Positions 39,101-49,937 of a stretch of 64,000 nucleotides of DNA are shown here, in pieces. The stretch's first letter is position 1. Every line of letters starts with the position of its first letter. Origin of the DNA: Apteryx mantelli (Eukaryota; Chordata; Aves; Apterygiformes; Apterygidae); NCBI RefSeq assembly GCF_036417845.1, contig NC_089979.1, positions 120,375,415 to 120,439,414 on the forward strand. Reading direction: 5' to 3'. A program made the position numbers and the translations under genes. The notes under the pieces were generated by a model, which saw only the letters and a list, made by a program, of their open reading frames with translations, had not been told where the DNA came from and did no database searches.

Positions 39101-42100
39101 GTCATCAATTACAGCTGCATCAAGAGACAAATTCTTACCTTGTTTAGCAGCTCTGACCCACCTTCATTTAATGGAGCCAGTTTCGGCTTAATGAGATCAG
39201 CACTGGGCTAAAGTGATGATAAAGGTTAAAAAAAAAAAGAAAAAAAAAAGAATGATACAGATTGTTCAGAGGAAGAAAAGTATTCTTTCAGGCTGTAAAA
39301 TAACTAATGGCAGTCAATTCTGCTTTCTTTTGGAAAGCAAATGAATGATCTTTTATTCTGAGTTCATTTTTACTGGTAGCCTGGCCCTAAAATTATATAT
39401 AGCCACATTATATAATTCACTTTCAGCTAAAGTTTAAACAGAAGTACTGCACACAAACAGAAAATTCAAATTAATAAAAGACCACTGATGCTGCAGCTAC
39501 TAGAAGACAGAAGAGTTAGGGGGAAAAAAAAAAAAGTGATTGTAAGTCAAAAAAATGTACCTAGTTCAAAATAATTTAAAATTTAAGTACTCAAATATTA
39601 TCTGTATTAATTAAATATACATTTATGTTACAAAACAAATAAGATTCAATGTTATTCATACAAGATAAGCTAGAGCTATATCTGTATTGTGGGATCTTCT
39701 CAGCTTCATGTTGGGACAAAGCCTGGCCATGAGCCTGTGCGCGTTTTACCACAGCTTCCAGGGGAAGGGAACCCGGGAGCAGATGCTCCAACACATCCCT
39801 GGTCTGGCTGACTTTGGGATCAGGCTTAGGAGGCATGTCCAGAGCGTGCAGAATCCCTAAACTAGAAATAGCCAAGGCAAGTCAGTGTGAGACTTGCTGC
39901 TGAATTGTAAACTGCTACTTTTTGAAGACCTTTAAAGGTTACATTGAGCAAATACTTTTTTCTCTTAAAACACAAAGAGGCAGTACTAAGTAATTATTTT
40001 AAACACCACTCCTGACTCCACATGGCATTTAATTATGATATTTTAAAATAAAACTCTACCTTCTTGTTTGAAGATGTAAATTCTGACTTTTCAAAATCAG
40101 CAACCTGTTCCAACAATTCTCTTGAAGAGAAAAATAAAGGGAGGCATTCATTTACTGAATGAGCTATGTCATGAAACACATTCTACCAGGCTCATGCTAT
40201 GCTCCTTATTGAGTATAAGATTCTTGTTAGAAGTACAGGATGAAACTCCATGCAAATACAATAAACACAATGGACAATGTCATGCAGTAGTACGGTATAT
40301 GTATTAAAATTGTAAGATATTTAAATCAAAGACTCTAAATAAGCTACTTATAATCAAATTATTAATCAAATCCTATCACTCACTCTTAACTGATTAATTT
40401 AAGTAATAATATTACTCACAAATAAAACATTTTCCATGACAAATCTGAAAGTATCATTTATCTCGCTACTTTATAGACAGAAGATTTGAAACTAATCTAT
40501 CATTGGTACAATAGGAAAAGAATAACTTTCTAAGGTTAGGAAAAGAATATAAGTAAGCAACACTCAGAAGTTTTCTTATTATTGAAAGAGGTTCTCTATA
40601 GTCCAATATATGTTACCGATTCTCCAACTCAGAGATGTCTGTCTGTAACTTAAGGTACCATTTTTCAGCCTGTGAAAAGAGCTGGCGTAGAAGTAAAACA
40701 TTGGTGTAAGCTGTATTTATGAGTTCTGATTCCACTTCACTGTGTACAACAGTCTGCAATCCATCCAGCATGTCCGTCACCTCATCAACTGTGAAGGTCT
40801 CCTCAACAAGTCTAAACAGAAAAGTCACACAGGCCATATATGATAAAGATAACAATTCTGCATTGTTATAAGAGACCTCACTACACCAAGTATCACTTAT
40901 AAATAACACAATGTCCTTCTAAAACCATCTGCTATCAATAATTATTAGATGACAATGCCACAAGTAATTTTGTTAATCCATTTACATTTTATCTTGGAAA
41001 CACTACAAACAGAAATATAACTTCCATTTAGAGTCTCGTATCAAATTTAGACATAAGAAGTAAGACGTAAATCAATGTCATGCTGTTATTTCTATGCTAA
41101 TTCCTAAGGATTTAAACAACAGTTTTAAAAGGGCTTGACTTGTAATATTCAGAAAAATTATGGGGTCTTTCTTGCTCAGTACGAATATATAAACTGTCTG
41201 AAGAAAGTCACCCCATCAAGCATTAAACCTACAACTGTCACTAACATATTTTGCTCAATTCTGGCTCCCTGCAATTTTTAGCTTACTACAGTATCCTCCT
41301 CATGCTACCTGCTGTCCTTAAGGTCCTGAAAACAAGAATCCACTGTTTTTAGACGTAGGCCACGCTTGGAACGAGCAAAGCGCATATAGTTGATCACTTC
41401 ATTCTGGTGGTGCTCATTAAGGCCTAGCTCTGCCTGTAGACAAGGAGATAAGCATAAAGATTCACACATTGAAATAAGTGAAAGGGAACATTAGTATTGC
41501 AAAGACTTGCCCTCCAACTAGTTTCCATGCTTGCTTTTTATAAAGGGTTATCATGTTTACTAGTATGTTAGAAAACAAGCATATTTTCACATGTGTAACC
41601 CCTGCATATCTCACATAAGTGCTACCCCTTTAAAAGTACCAGTACTTCAAAATAAATCCTCAAATAACCAATACCCTCAGAAAAGTCATACAAAATCAGC
41701 AGCAGAGACAATCTGGAAAAGGCTATAAAGAATCAGAAGGACTGTAGGGGAGAGGAAGCTCTTGGATAAAGTTTTCTTTGTATTATATGTACACGTGTAT
41801 AATCCAGCTGAACTATATATTTATCTTTTAAAGATGCAATAAAAGAAATACACAGGAAGGTAAGTTATGTTGCCCTGTTAGTTTATATGTAAAATCATGA
41901 GATTTCCCATGTAATCTTAAGTGATAACCCAGATTTGTTTCTTATCAGCCTACTGCCCAGAAACAAAGATTTTTAGGGCAAATTAAGAAAGAATTGTTTT
42001 TTTAGATCTAGCTAATTAGCACTTCCATGTATGTCTGCATTTCAGATGAAGGAGTATTGCATGGCAAATTATGTTAGATTAAATCTTGCTAGTGCAGGTA

Positions 42101-43132
42101 GCATCAGTCACAAAGAGGCACGACCTTCACAAGGCATGAATGGGAGTTTATAATCACAGTCCCTGGCAAGCTGGTGCAACCAAAGGTGAAGTCTATTTTA
42201 TTGACTCCAACGTACTGGGCTAGCACTGCTGATGCTGGAGGCAGCAAGACAGCCACTCAGTCAAAACAAGTAATCTGATCGCTTAATCCTTATTAATACA
42301 ACTGCACAGTGTAGCTCAAGTATAAATGCAATACTGCAATACCTGGATGAATAATACTGAAAATGTGAGCACAAATCCAGACCTCTTGGAAATTAAAGGC
42401 AGTCTAGGAAAGGCCAATAGCCGTTAATAAAGCAAACTCTCACAATGTGGCTGCAAATCTGGCATCTCCCACAAAGTCCCAGTACTTGCAAATGAGATCA
42501 CCTGAGAAGCCCAATTTATGTTCTGTTGCTGCTCGGTTTTCTTTAGATGAAAAGTTTCTCTTCATTACAGTTAGGAAAGAAAGAAAGAAATATGCTAACA
42601 CCAGTGCTGAAACCTCAGAATCCAGAAAGCGGCTACAAAGGCAAATTAAACCGATAAATAAATAAAGTCAAGCCAAAGCCATTCGTGATCTCTAGATCAG
42701 TTACGCTGATCTCCAGTTAAGTAACTGCGGCATCGGATCCTGCAAAAAGCTCAAACACCGCCAGTCTCCGCAGAACCCAGCAGGGATGAGACAGACGCCC
42801 AGAACCGCGAGCAGCAGCAACTCTCCCGAGCGGCCCTTGCACGACAAAGGGCTGCACCCCCCCTACAGGGCTTAGGCGGGCTGCCCTCCCTGCCCCAGCT
42901 CCAGAGGCGACAAACAAGGAGGGTCTCCTCAGGACTACGGCGCTGCTCAGCGGGATTCTGTCCCTCGCCGTCGTGAGGAGCCCACTTTCACCCGGGACGG
43001 CGGCCGCCAGCGCCGGTACCCTGTGTCCCGAGCTGAAGAGGCCCGCCGTGTGGAGCAAGGCCAGCAAAGGGAGAGGCGCCACCCTCCGCCCTGAGGACCT
43101 GCCGGTCCAAAGGCAGCTCCGTTACTCACCAT
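33171..43132 (-). CDS. LZTFL1: LZTFL1, leucine zipper transcription factor-like 1 (complete, 10 coding exons)
   Basis: Cytosolic coiled-coil protein that binds the BBSome and restrains its entry into cilia, influencing Hedgehog (SMO) trafficking; human loss causes Bardet-Biedl syndrome 17. Coding exons in transcript order: 43132-43130 (ATG only), 41433-41309, 40811-40617, 40120-40060, 39207-39139, 37717-37652, 37529-37452, 34756-34583, 34092-33989, 33189-33171. All have GT-AG borders and matching phases; the total is 894 nt = 297 aa (human 299). The N-terminal globular part reads AELGLNEHHQNEVINYMRFA; exon 3 has NTAYTNVLLLRQLF and AEKWYLKLQTDISELENR. Residues from about 150 to 290 are heptad-rich coiled coil including the leucine zipper (EIARLQEENEKLKTRLKTIE, KHDLLKVQDQL). 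The conserved C-terminus is YEPED. No disruptions. Same strand as SLC6A20, as in human. Confidence 0.97.
35707..35770. repeat. 32-bp tandem duplication in LZTFL1 intron 7
   Basis: Two head-to-tail copies of a 32-bp AT-rich unit beginning aactacatta: 35707-35738 and 35739-35770, differing at about two positions. It lies in the 2.7-kb intron between coding exons 7 and 8; a recent local slippage-type duplication. Confidence 0.9.
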
Positions 43133-43520
43133 GGCGGCCCCTCGCCGGTGCCGAGGGGACGGTTGGGGCGACAGGAGCCAACGGTTGACTACGGGGTGAC
43201 GGTTGCCATAGAGAACGAAGCCTCGCGAGCGTCCTCGCTGCGCTCCTATTGGCGGGGACGCGCTCACGTGCCTCGCGCTGGTCTCCCCCTCGGCGTTGCG
43301 CAGCCGCGTCCCTGGCGCCCCTCCGCCTCGGCTGGTGGCAGCGGCCGTTTCCCAGGGCAACCGCCGTTGACACCCCCCCCCCCCTTCACGGCAGGGACTC
43401 ACGCCCTCCAACGGCTCCAACGGCTGCGGATGCGCACTTCGCCGCCACGCCGCCCGGCTCGGCGCGTGTGCCCGGGGGCGGGGCGGCGCGGGCTGGTTTG
43501 GGGGTTCTTCTGTGGGGAAT
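42840..43520 (-). promoter_or_regulatory. LZTFL1: CpG-island promoter of LZTFL1
   Basis: CpG-dense block centred on the LZTFL1 initiator ATG (43130-43132 on the - strand, context ccgccATGg), flanked by AT-rich DNA. It extends a few hundred bp upstream (rightward), where GC remains high to about 43.65 kb, so divergent + strand transcription is possible. The long open frames inside it on both strands (up to 339 codons) reflect GC composition and have no family match. A C12 run lies at 43373-43384. Confidence 0.75.
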
Positions 43521-43659
43521 TTAACATACTCCTTCCCGAGGGGGGCGGCGGGCAGCCCGAGCGCCTTTCTGCCTGCTGTGGAGAGCAGGGCTGCCGGGGT
43601 CCTGGTCTGCAGCCGCTGGGGGTCGGGTTGGTTTTCCTCTGCTCTTCGTTCACCCCATT

Positions 43660-46600
43660 GGAAATGGGGGCAGGCAGAGACCGGAGTAAACAGGGGTGGG
43701 AGGCTGTGCGAGTGTGTTTTTTTTTTTCTTTTTTTTGCAACGTCTGGTGTTTTTTGTGGTTTTTGTTTGTTTTTCTTTAAGCTGTCAATCGCCTCAATGT
43801 TCTGCTGTCTTGGCGAGCAATATATAAAGGTTGCTCCATTTGTCTCAAACCGCAGGGGGGCAGGGGGGCTGGCCGGGTAGAAAGCCTTCCCGAGCCCCAA
43901 GCGCCCTGGGGGCTCTCTGCCGGCAGCGCTGTGTCCGAGGAGCTCAGTGGCCCATGCTCTAGGCACGTTCCTGCCGGAAGGAAGAAAACAGCAGCTTGGT
44001 CCCCGGCACGCACGAATCTGAGGCAGAGCTGCTTATCTTGCCCAATAAGCACATTTGGGGATGAGGTTTGCGAAAATGGTTATCATTTCGATCTTCCTGG
44101 AGGAGGATTTTAATCTCGGTTAAAGCACACAGCTAAGAAGGGCAGAACCTTCATAGGCAGCGGGAACTGGCTACAGGAGGCTGTTAGCAAGAAGGTTGAC
44201 CTGTTGCCAAGTTTCTCTCCTGTCTAGCTCTTCCATTTGGCCGTGTACCGTTTTGCCACTGCCTCTACCCTCCATCCTCTCTATTTCATCTCTAACTAGT
44301 ATCAATAACCTCCACTGTGCTGAATGCCAGATCAACTGTGCAAGCATACTGGGGACAGAAATGCTGGCAATTGGATGGAAGTGAGTAAAATGAATGGGGG
44401 CCTCTTAAAATTGTAATAACAAAGGTAAGCAGGTGAGCATTTGTGACCTTGATAATTGGTAAACCAGTTTTGTTTAAGAGCCCTGTTCTGCACTGAGATT
44501 ATTGTGGTCAGTGCTACTGCATGACAGGTTACGAAGGTTTGATCTGATGTGGTTCACATTACTGAAGTAATCTCATTGAAGCCTAATACCTCTGATTCTC
44601 TAGCATAATGTTCTGATTTCACTCTGGTGTAACAAGAATGAGATGCGTTGGAGTATCTTCTGATAGATGCCACAATGAATTCTTTGCTCAGACAGCTGTG
44701 GATTAATAGCACGTATTTGAAAGAACCTGAAACTGTTAAGGATCTTTGTGCATAGTGCTTTATAGTGTTACAGTGTTTATGGTGTTTTAGTGTTGGACAG
44801 ATGCATGCATTTTGGTTAGTGCTTAATAAAACTGAAACCTGGACACTCCTAAGGTTAGTTTAGATTGTGTTCCATAAAGCAAACACACAAAACCAAATCA
44901 GCAAACAGAAATACCAGTGATATTTATCTTTAAAACCAGATGTAAAATACAATCTTAAAGCAAATGCTGTATTTTCCCAGCAACAACATGTGCATGGAGA
45001 CTGAAGTGTGAAGTTAATACTGTTTGAAACATTTTAAAAAACATAAAAGAAGTCGGATCAGATTCTTATTTATATTAGGGCTTTAAAAATCAACTTTAAT
45101 GGGCTTTATTTACAGGTGATAATCTGTTAGATAATACCTTTTTTAATGTCTTTTCACTGAAGCTGTGAAAAATGCAACTTTTACTTTTTTTTGTAAACAT
45201 GGTAGAAATTAGATATTATATCATCTAGCCTATTTGTTTATAGTATGCCTATTACCAATGCTTGTTAGTTGCATGTAAAATTTACTAGATTCATCTGAGT
45301 GCCCTTTGCAATTATTACAATAGTTTTATCTTCAAAATACATTATAATCATGAATTCACTGGTCTGCTGATGTGATTGTACTTTTAATCTGTTTTAGTTT
45401 TATGATCAAGCAATTAAGATACTTACAGAATAAATACCTGCTGAAGACTACATAAAGTGCCAGAGAGTTTCTGTTCCCATGTGCTGTTGACACCCCTATT
45501 CAAAACTAAAAGTGAGGAATCTTTACTCATATACTTTTATCTGTTAATTGTCTGCTGTGCCAGCTTGAACAAATTACTCTGCCTCATTTTTTTTATCTGT
45601 AAAATAGGCATGATTCTGTTCAGATACTCAAGAGAGGTGTTGTTTGGAAACTCACTGAATTCACAAGAATGCTTTGAGATTCTTGGATCAAAAGCACTTT
45701 GTATATGCAAAGCATTTTATGATTCATCAATAGTAAAGTGCTACTATGGAGATTTCTACCTTTGTATATTACAATTTTGATATAATTGGGAAGTTTGGCT
45801 TCCTTTCTGTGCTGCAAAGGAATTTCTACAGATAACTTTGTAGTTCTGGGCTGAAATGGCAAGCTTATTTCAGCAATAGGTGCCTTGCTGGCAGCAGAGG
45901 AATATAGCTGCCCTCAGAGAGTGCAGCAAAAGCAACTGCCAGAGCCCACTGTCTCGGAATAACAGAAGGAATAAGCATGCTGATTAAAGAAGCTTTTGTA
46001 CTGATGACTTCTTACATAAACACAGTTTAAAACTCCCTTTCTCAGCTTCTATACATTTTCTTCATTTTTATTTTCCACTTTTTATTTTCCAACTTTTAAG
46101 TTGGCTAGCAGTTGGCTATGAAAATCCACATCATAGTTAAATTGTTCTCTTATTCTCATGATCCATTTCTCTATTTTGCACCAAGCCTCCAGGCTCTGTC
46201 TGGGAAAATGTGTCCAGGCTGTTGGTCAGATGGTGAGGAGCTAATGGAGGGAGAGCAGGAGGCAAGGTGATGTGTCCTGTGCCCGCAGCCTGATGTGGAA
46301 GGAGAAGAGCTAGCCAGCTGGCAGTCAGGCAGGCTGAACCTTGGAGGTGGGTAATGCCCCAGTCAGGACATGGCCATGCTGTTATGGGATTGTGTAGCAG
46401 TGTCACATCATGTGTCTACTACATATGAGTTGAGTTTAGGGCAGAGGACCTTGCAGCCACGCCTTTAGGATGTGTGGATAGACATGGTGCCAAAGGGCAG
46501 CCTATGCTGCGTAGAGTGAGGATATGGATGGTTTACACCAGGCTACGTGCATTTTCACTAGTGTTGTTCCTGGGAGTTGACAAAGCCTGACCCATATAAC

Positions 46601-47200
46601 CAATAATATATTTATATGATATCAGTCCATCGCTGTAAGTCTGTTCCTCACTTAGGTCCCTTTGGTGTTCTGTTTGCTTTTAAGATAATTCTTCTAATAT
46701 TAGCCTTGAACTGCTTCTGTATAAGTTTCAAGTTCTCAATTGCAATATAGAAGATAGTGAAGATTTCTGACACATCAGTACTTTCATTAGTACCCAGGAA
46801 GAATGAGTGAAAAGTAAAGGGGCAAGCTTTCTGCATAACATGAAATTACTTCCGTTACTCATTGTTATAAAGGAATGTGAGTAATTTTAGAAAAAAACAA
46901 GCAAAACTTGGCTGGGCAACATAACATGAGACAGAATTCAGAGAGGATTGCTGGATAACCAGGAGCAGAAGAAAGAATGTAAAATGCGTAATTCTACAGC
47001 AGCTTTAATTATTCCAGAAAAAGCTATAGACCTTCTTACGGATTCAATGAAACATCTTCTCGAAGTAGAGCAGTTGCTAAAAAATACCATATATACTTTT
47101 TAAAAAGGAAATAGAGAACACCAAGGAAAATACCTTAGTTCTGCTATACAGAACATTGGTGTATCCTTGCTTAGTCTATCTAATCCAGATTTGGTCAGCC
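43660..47200. other. LZTFL1 upstream intergenic region
   Basis: GC falls from the CpG island into AT-rich DNA. No conserved coding exon is visible on either strand; the frames present are short and unsupported. One MIR-like SINE fragment is at about 45545-45680. CCR9, next in the human order on the + strand, is not seen. Confidence 0.5.
45545..45680 (+). repeat. MIR-like SINE fragment
   Basis: Reads through a MIR-like body in order: 'tgtgccagcttgaacaaatt', then 'actctgcctcatttttttta', then 'tctgtaaaataggcatgatt', then 'gaggtgttgtttggaaactc'. These correspond to the CTTGGGCAAGT, GCCTCAGTTTCC and TCTGTAAAATGGG blocks of MIR and its 3' GGGTTGTT block. Diverged copy in + orientation. Confidence 0.7.
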
Positions 47201-47296
47201 CATCTGAAATAAGTTACACTTGAAATCCAGACATGGGCAATAAAAATTATTATAACCATGGTACTGCTTCCATATGAAGAGAGACTTAAAAAGAGC
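47200..47296 (+). repeat. Old CR1-like LINE fragment, left part (split by the provirus)
   Basis: The text 'gggcaataaaaattattata' followed by 'ttccatatgaagagagactt' and 'aaaaag' resembles the widely shared 3' portion of ancient CR1/L3-type LINEs (CAACAAAAATGATTA ... TTCCATATGAGGAGAGATTAAAA). It stops exactly where the provirus begins, and weakly similar sequence resumes after the 3' target duplication. Confidence 0.5.
47293..47296. repeat. Target-site duplication, left copy (GAGC)
   Basis: GAGC lies directly before the 5' LTR (TGTGATAGG...) and again directly after the 3' LTR at 52167-52170. A 4-bp duplication is what gammaretroviral-type integrases produce. Confidence 0.8.
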
Positions 47297-47743
47297 TGTG
47301 ATAGGTGATAATTTGTTACATCAACTCGTGAAGTGATTTTACCATGAAACTAGGCACTAAGTACGGGCTATCAACTCGTGAAGTGATTTTACCATGAAAC
47401 TAGGCGCTAAGTACCGGCTATCACCACAATGATTGTACTGAGCCAGCAGAGCGATATTGCATTGTGAAATGTATGCGCGCGACCTGAAGGGCACCACGTA
47501 CAACGCAGAGGAAGACCCCAGCTTTCATCCCGACCCCCCCAGCAACAGCCGGCGCAACCACAGAAGTTACAGGCATATAAGGGGACTGTGAGCGGGGGAT
47601 TGCGCGCGCCGTTGGTGGAGCAGGAGACTCCCCGGCCGCCCAGCGCTGTTTTGCTTACTTGTGACTTGCTCAATTATTTTATAAATTGGAATTTATGCAA
47701 CCCGGCCCGAGTGGTTGTCAATTTGTCGCGTTTACCTATAACA
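47297..47743 (+). repeat. 5' LTR
   Basis: Begins TGTGATAGGTGATAATTTG and ends CCTATAACA, 447 bp. Against the 3' LTR I count two substitutions near the left end (ttacat/tttcat and ctcgtg/ctcggg), a 4-bp difference (cttacttgtg versus cttgtg), one G more in the 3' copy's G-run, and the final A. It contains a 50-bp tandem duplication at 47321-47420 in the presumed U3 and a TATA-like CATATAAGG at 47574-47582. No AATAAA is present; the poly(A) signal is unclear (ATTTTATAAA is a weak candidate). Confidence 0.95.
47321..47420 (+). repeat. 50-bp tandem duplication in the 5' LTR U3
   Basis: Two adjacent 50-bp units (47321-47370 and 47371-47420) beginning tcaactcgtgaagtg; they differ at two positions (gcact/gcgct, acggg/accgg). 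The same pair with the same two differences is in the 3' LTR at 51748-51847. Direct repeats in U3 are the usual form of retroviral enhancer. Confidence 0.9.
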
Positions 47744-47746
47744 ATT

Positions 47747-47764
47747 TGGTGCCGTGACTCGGAT
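47747..47764 (+). other. Primer-binding site, tRNA-His
   Basis: TGGTGCCGTGACTCGGAT, three bases after the LTR end, is an 18-of-18 complement to the 3' end of vertebrate tRNA-His (…ATCCGAGTCACGGCACCA). Histidine primer use defines the H-type class I retroviruses. Confidence 0.9.
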
Positions 47765-48129
47765 GCAGGCTTCCCTGGTTTCGGGACTCTGACTCAGGGG
47801 AGGCGCCCCATCTTCGGATGGCCCTTGAGTGGGTAGTTCCCCTACCAGAACCTGTATTTCCGAACCCTAAATCAGGACAAGTAAGCAAAAGAACTGCAGT
47901 ACCCCATAAACTTTGTGCACGAAGATCCGAACGAAGACTCAGGACTGAGTGAGTATATGTATGTGGTTCCGTTCGGTTGGGGTGGGATCCCCGGAGCACG
48001 TCTGAGTGAGATGTCCCCAAGGGACGAAGCGAGTGCAGACCCTACAGTAGTGTGGTTCCCATTGTCCGCGAGGGCGTGGGCCACGACCTAGGGGAGCGAT
48101 TGAGCGTGTGTGCGTGTGTGCTCCGGAAG
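47765..48129 (+). other. Retroviral leader between primer site and gag
   Basis: About 365 bp of untranslated leader that should hold the splice donor and packaging signal. An open frame begins upstream at 48052 in the gag frame, so an N-terminally extended product is formally possible, but the MGQ start at 48130 is the usual one. Confidence 0.6.
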
Positions 48130-48621
48130 ATGGGACAGAAAAAGAGCAAGTCTTCTGATCCCATAGAGGGCTTTACAGTACGGTTACCAGATATACCGCC
48201 CGATAGCCCTTTAGGATTAATGATTAAGTATTGGAACGACTGGCCCTCCCAAAAAGGCAAAAGTCGAGAGAAAATGGTACATTACTGCATGCAAGTATGG
48301 GGTGGGAAGCAGATTAGAAGAGACCCCCTTTATTGGCCAATATACGGGTCTTTCGAAAATTGGATATGTCAGGCCCTAAATATATATGTGAATTCAAAGG
48401 AGCCCTTTAGTTTAGAAGAGAGTGAGTATGCTAGTTTATGGATAAGACCAGATACTCGGACCATGATATTTACCCTGAAAGAGAAGGGTTCGAGGAAGAA
48501 AAGCAAAATATTGGAGGAACTTCCCGTTTCTCCTCCCCCCTATATTCCCTCAGCTCCAGCTCAAAACCCAATACCAGCCCCTCCTCATAGCCCCCCCCAA
48601 CGACCCCGGACTGGGATCTAG
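48130..48621 (+). pseudogene. gag: Retroviral gag, matrix (and proline-rich) part, frame-broken
   Basis: ATG at 48130 opens MGQKKSK, a canonical N-myristoylation start, followed by a matrix-like domain of about 110 residues (with WNDWPSQK, YCMQVWGG and FENWICQALN) and a proline-rich segment (VSPPPYIPSAPAQNP). The PPPY is a late-domain-type motif. The frame closes at TAG 48619-48621. The following capsid frame is already open before that stop, so the two gag parts are out of register. The change lies near the C8 run at about 48592-48599, a natural slippage site. The neighbouring parts otherwise look continuous. Confidence 0.85.
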
Positions 48622-49619
48622 ACCCTCCTAGTTCTCCAGAAGAAACCCGAAGGGTCACGAGGAGTCAAACGAGGGGAGGTGGGCGACCTGATCAGCTGTA
48701 CCCCTTGCGAGAACTCCCCATGGGAGGACCGCAACCAGGGATGGGATTTGTGTCCATGCCCCTGAGTTCAGGGGACGTACGGGATTTCAAGAAAGAAATG
48801 GGGAATTTATTAGAAGACCCTTTAGGGGTAGCTGAAAAATTAGATCAGTTCTTAGGTCCTAGCCTTTATACATGGGAGGAATTACAATCCATCCTGAGCA
48901 TATTATTTACAGTGGAAGAAAGGGAAATTATCCGTAGGGCCGGGATGCGGATTTGGGATCAACAGCACCAACAAGGTCCCGCAGCAGATATCAAATGGCC
49001 CACCCAACGGCCAGACTGGGACAATCAGAATGCTGAGCATCGGACACATATGTCCGATCTAGGAACCATAATAGTTCAGGGAATCAGGGAATCTGTTCCC
49101 AGGGGGCAAAATATTAATAAGGCCTTCATGGAACAACAAAAAAGGGACGAGACACCAACAGAATGGCTTGAGAGACTTAGGAAAAACCTGCAACTTTATT
49201 CCGGGGTAGACCCCAGTACCCCTGTGGGACAGGCTCTATTGAAAACACAGTTTGTAGCAAAGGCCTTTCCAGATATCGGAAGGAAGTTAGAGAAGTTAGA
49301 TGATTGGCAAAATAGAGGACTGGCCGAATTGCTGAGGGAAGCTCAGAAAGTGCATGTGCGAAGGGAAGAGGAAACTCATCGGCGGCAGGCAAAGATTCTG
49401 GTGGCAGCAGTCCGAGAAGGACAGAGAGGGATCCAGGCGCAACCCCCTAGGTCGTATAACGGACCTAAAAGAAAGCCACCTCACCAAGAAGGACAACCCA
49501 GAGAAGTCGTGACGAGGGACTTGAGGCAGGTTGAGTGTTTTTATTGCCAGAAGAAAGGGCATCTGAAGAGGAATTGCAGGAAGCGAATGCAGGATGAGCA
49601 AATGTTCCAAGAAGATTAG
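48622..49619 (+). pseudogene. gag: Retroviral gag, capsid and nucleocapsid part
   Basis: Second gag frame, open through capsid (SSGDVRDFKKEMGNL near its start; TWEELQSILSILFTVEER; a major-homology-like stretch around QKRDETPTEWLERLRK, FVAKAFPDIGRKLEKL) to a basic nucleocapsid with one zinc knuckle, CFYCQKKGHLKRNC (CX2CX4HX4C). Ends with TAG at 49617-49619. The first in-frame methionine after the frame change is at 48705, but the true product would be part of the full Gag precursor. Coding looks well preserved compared with pol and env. Confidence 0.9.
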
Positions 49620-49937
49620 GGGGGTCAGGGGCTCTATCTGCTGGGGACTCATAAAGGAACCGAGCCCTTGATAAAACTGAAATTGGGTCCCCAGCGACAA
49701 GAAGTAGAATTCCTTGTGGATTCTGGGGCAGAAAGATCTACTGTCCAAACGGTACCCTGGGGGTGTAAACCATCCCCAGAGAAATTACAAGTGATAGGAG
49801 CTAAGGGAGAACCCTTTAAGGTCCCAGTAATTAAAAATGTGAAAATAGAATCAGACTCTCGATTAAGTGTGGGATCCTTTTTATTAGTTCCCGAAGCTGA
49901 ATATAATTTACTGGGCCGAGATATGATGGTTAGTTAA
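49620..49937 (+). pseudogene. pro: Retroviral protease, in frame with gag after UAG
   Basis: The frame continues directly after the gag stop. It contains the aspartic-protease active-site motif VDSGAERS and the C-terminal LLGRD, spanning about 90 residues, the size of one retroviral protease monomer. It ends at TAG soon after LLGRDMMVS, where the pol sequence is cut: what follows is RNase H, not reverse transcriptase. The bases after the gag stop (TAG GGG GGT CAG GGG) resemble the gammaretroviral readthrough signal. Confidence 0.85.

Noticed and set aside
42947-43966. 339-codon minus-strand and 210-codon plus-strand frames in the LZTFL1 CpG island
   Set aside because: Both are GC-driven, low-information sequence without splice support or family similarity, on opposite strands of the same promoter island.
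47407-47673. 88-codon minus-strand frame, repeated at 51834-52097
   Set aside because: It is simply LTR sequence present in both LTRs, not a conserved gene.
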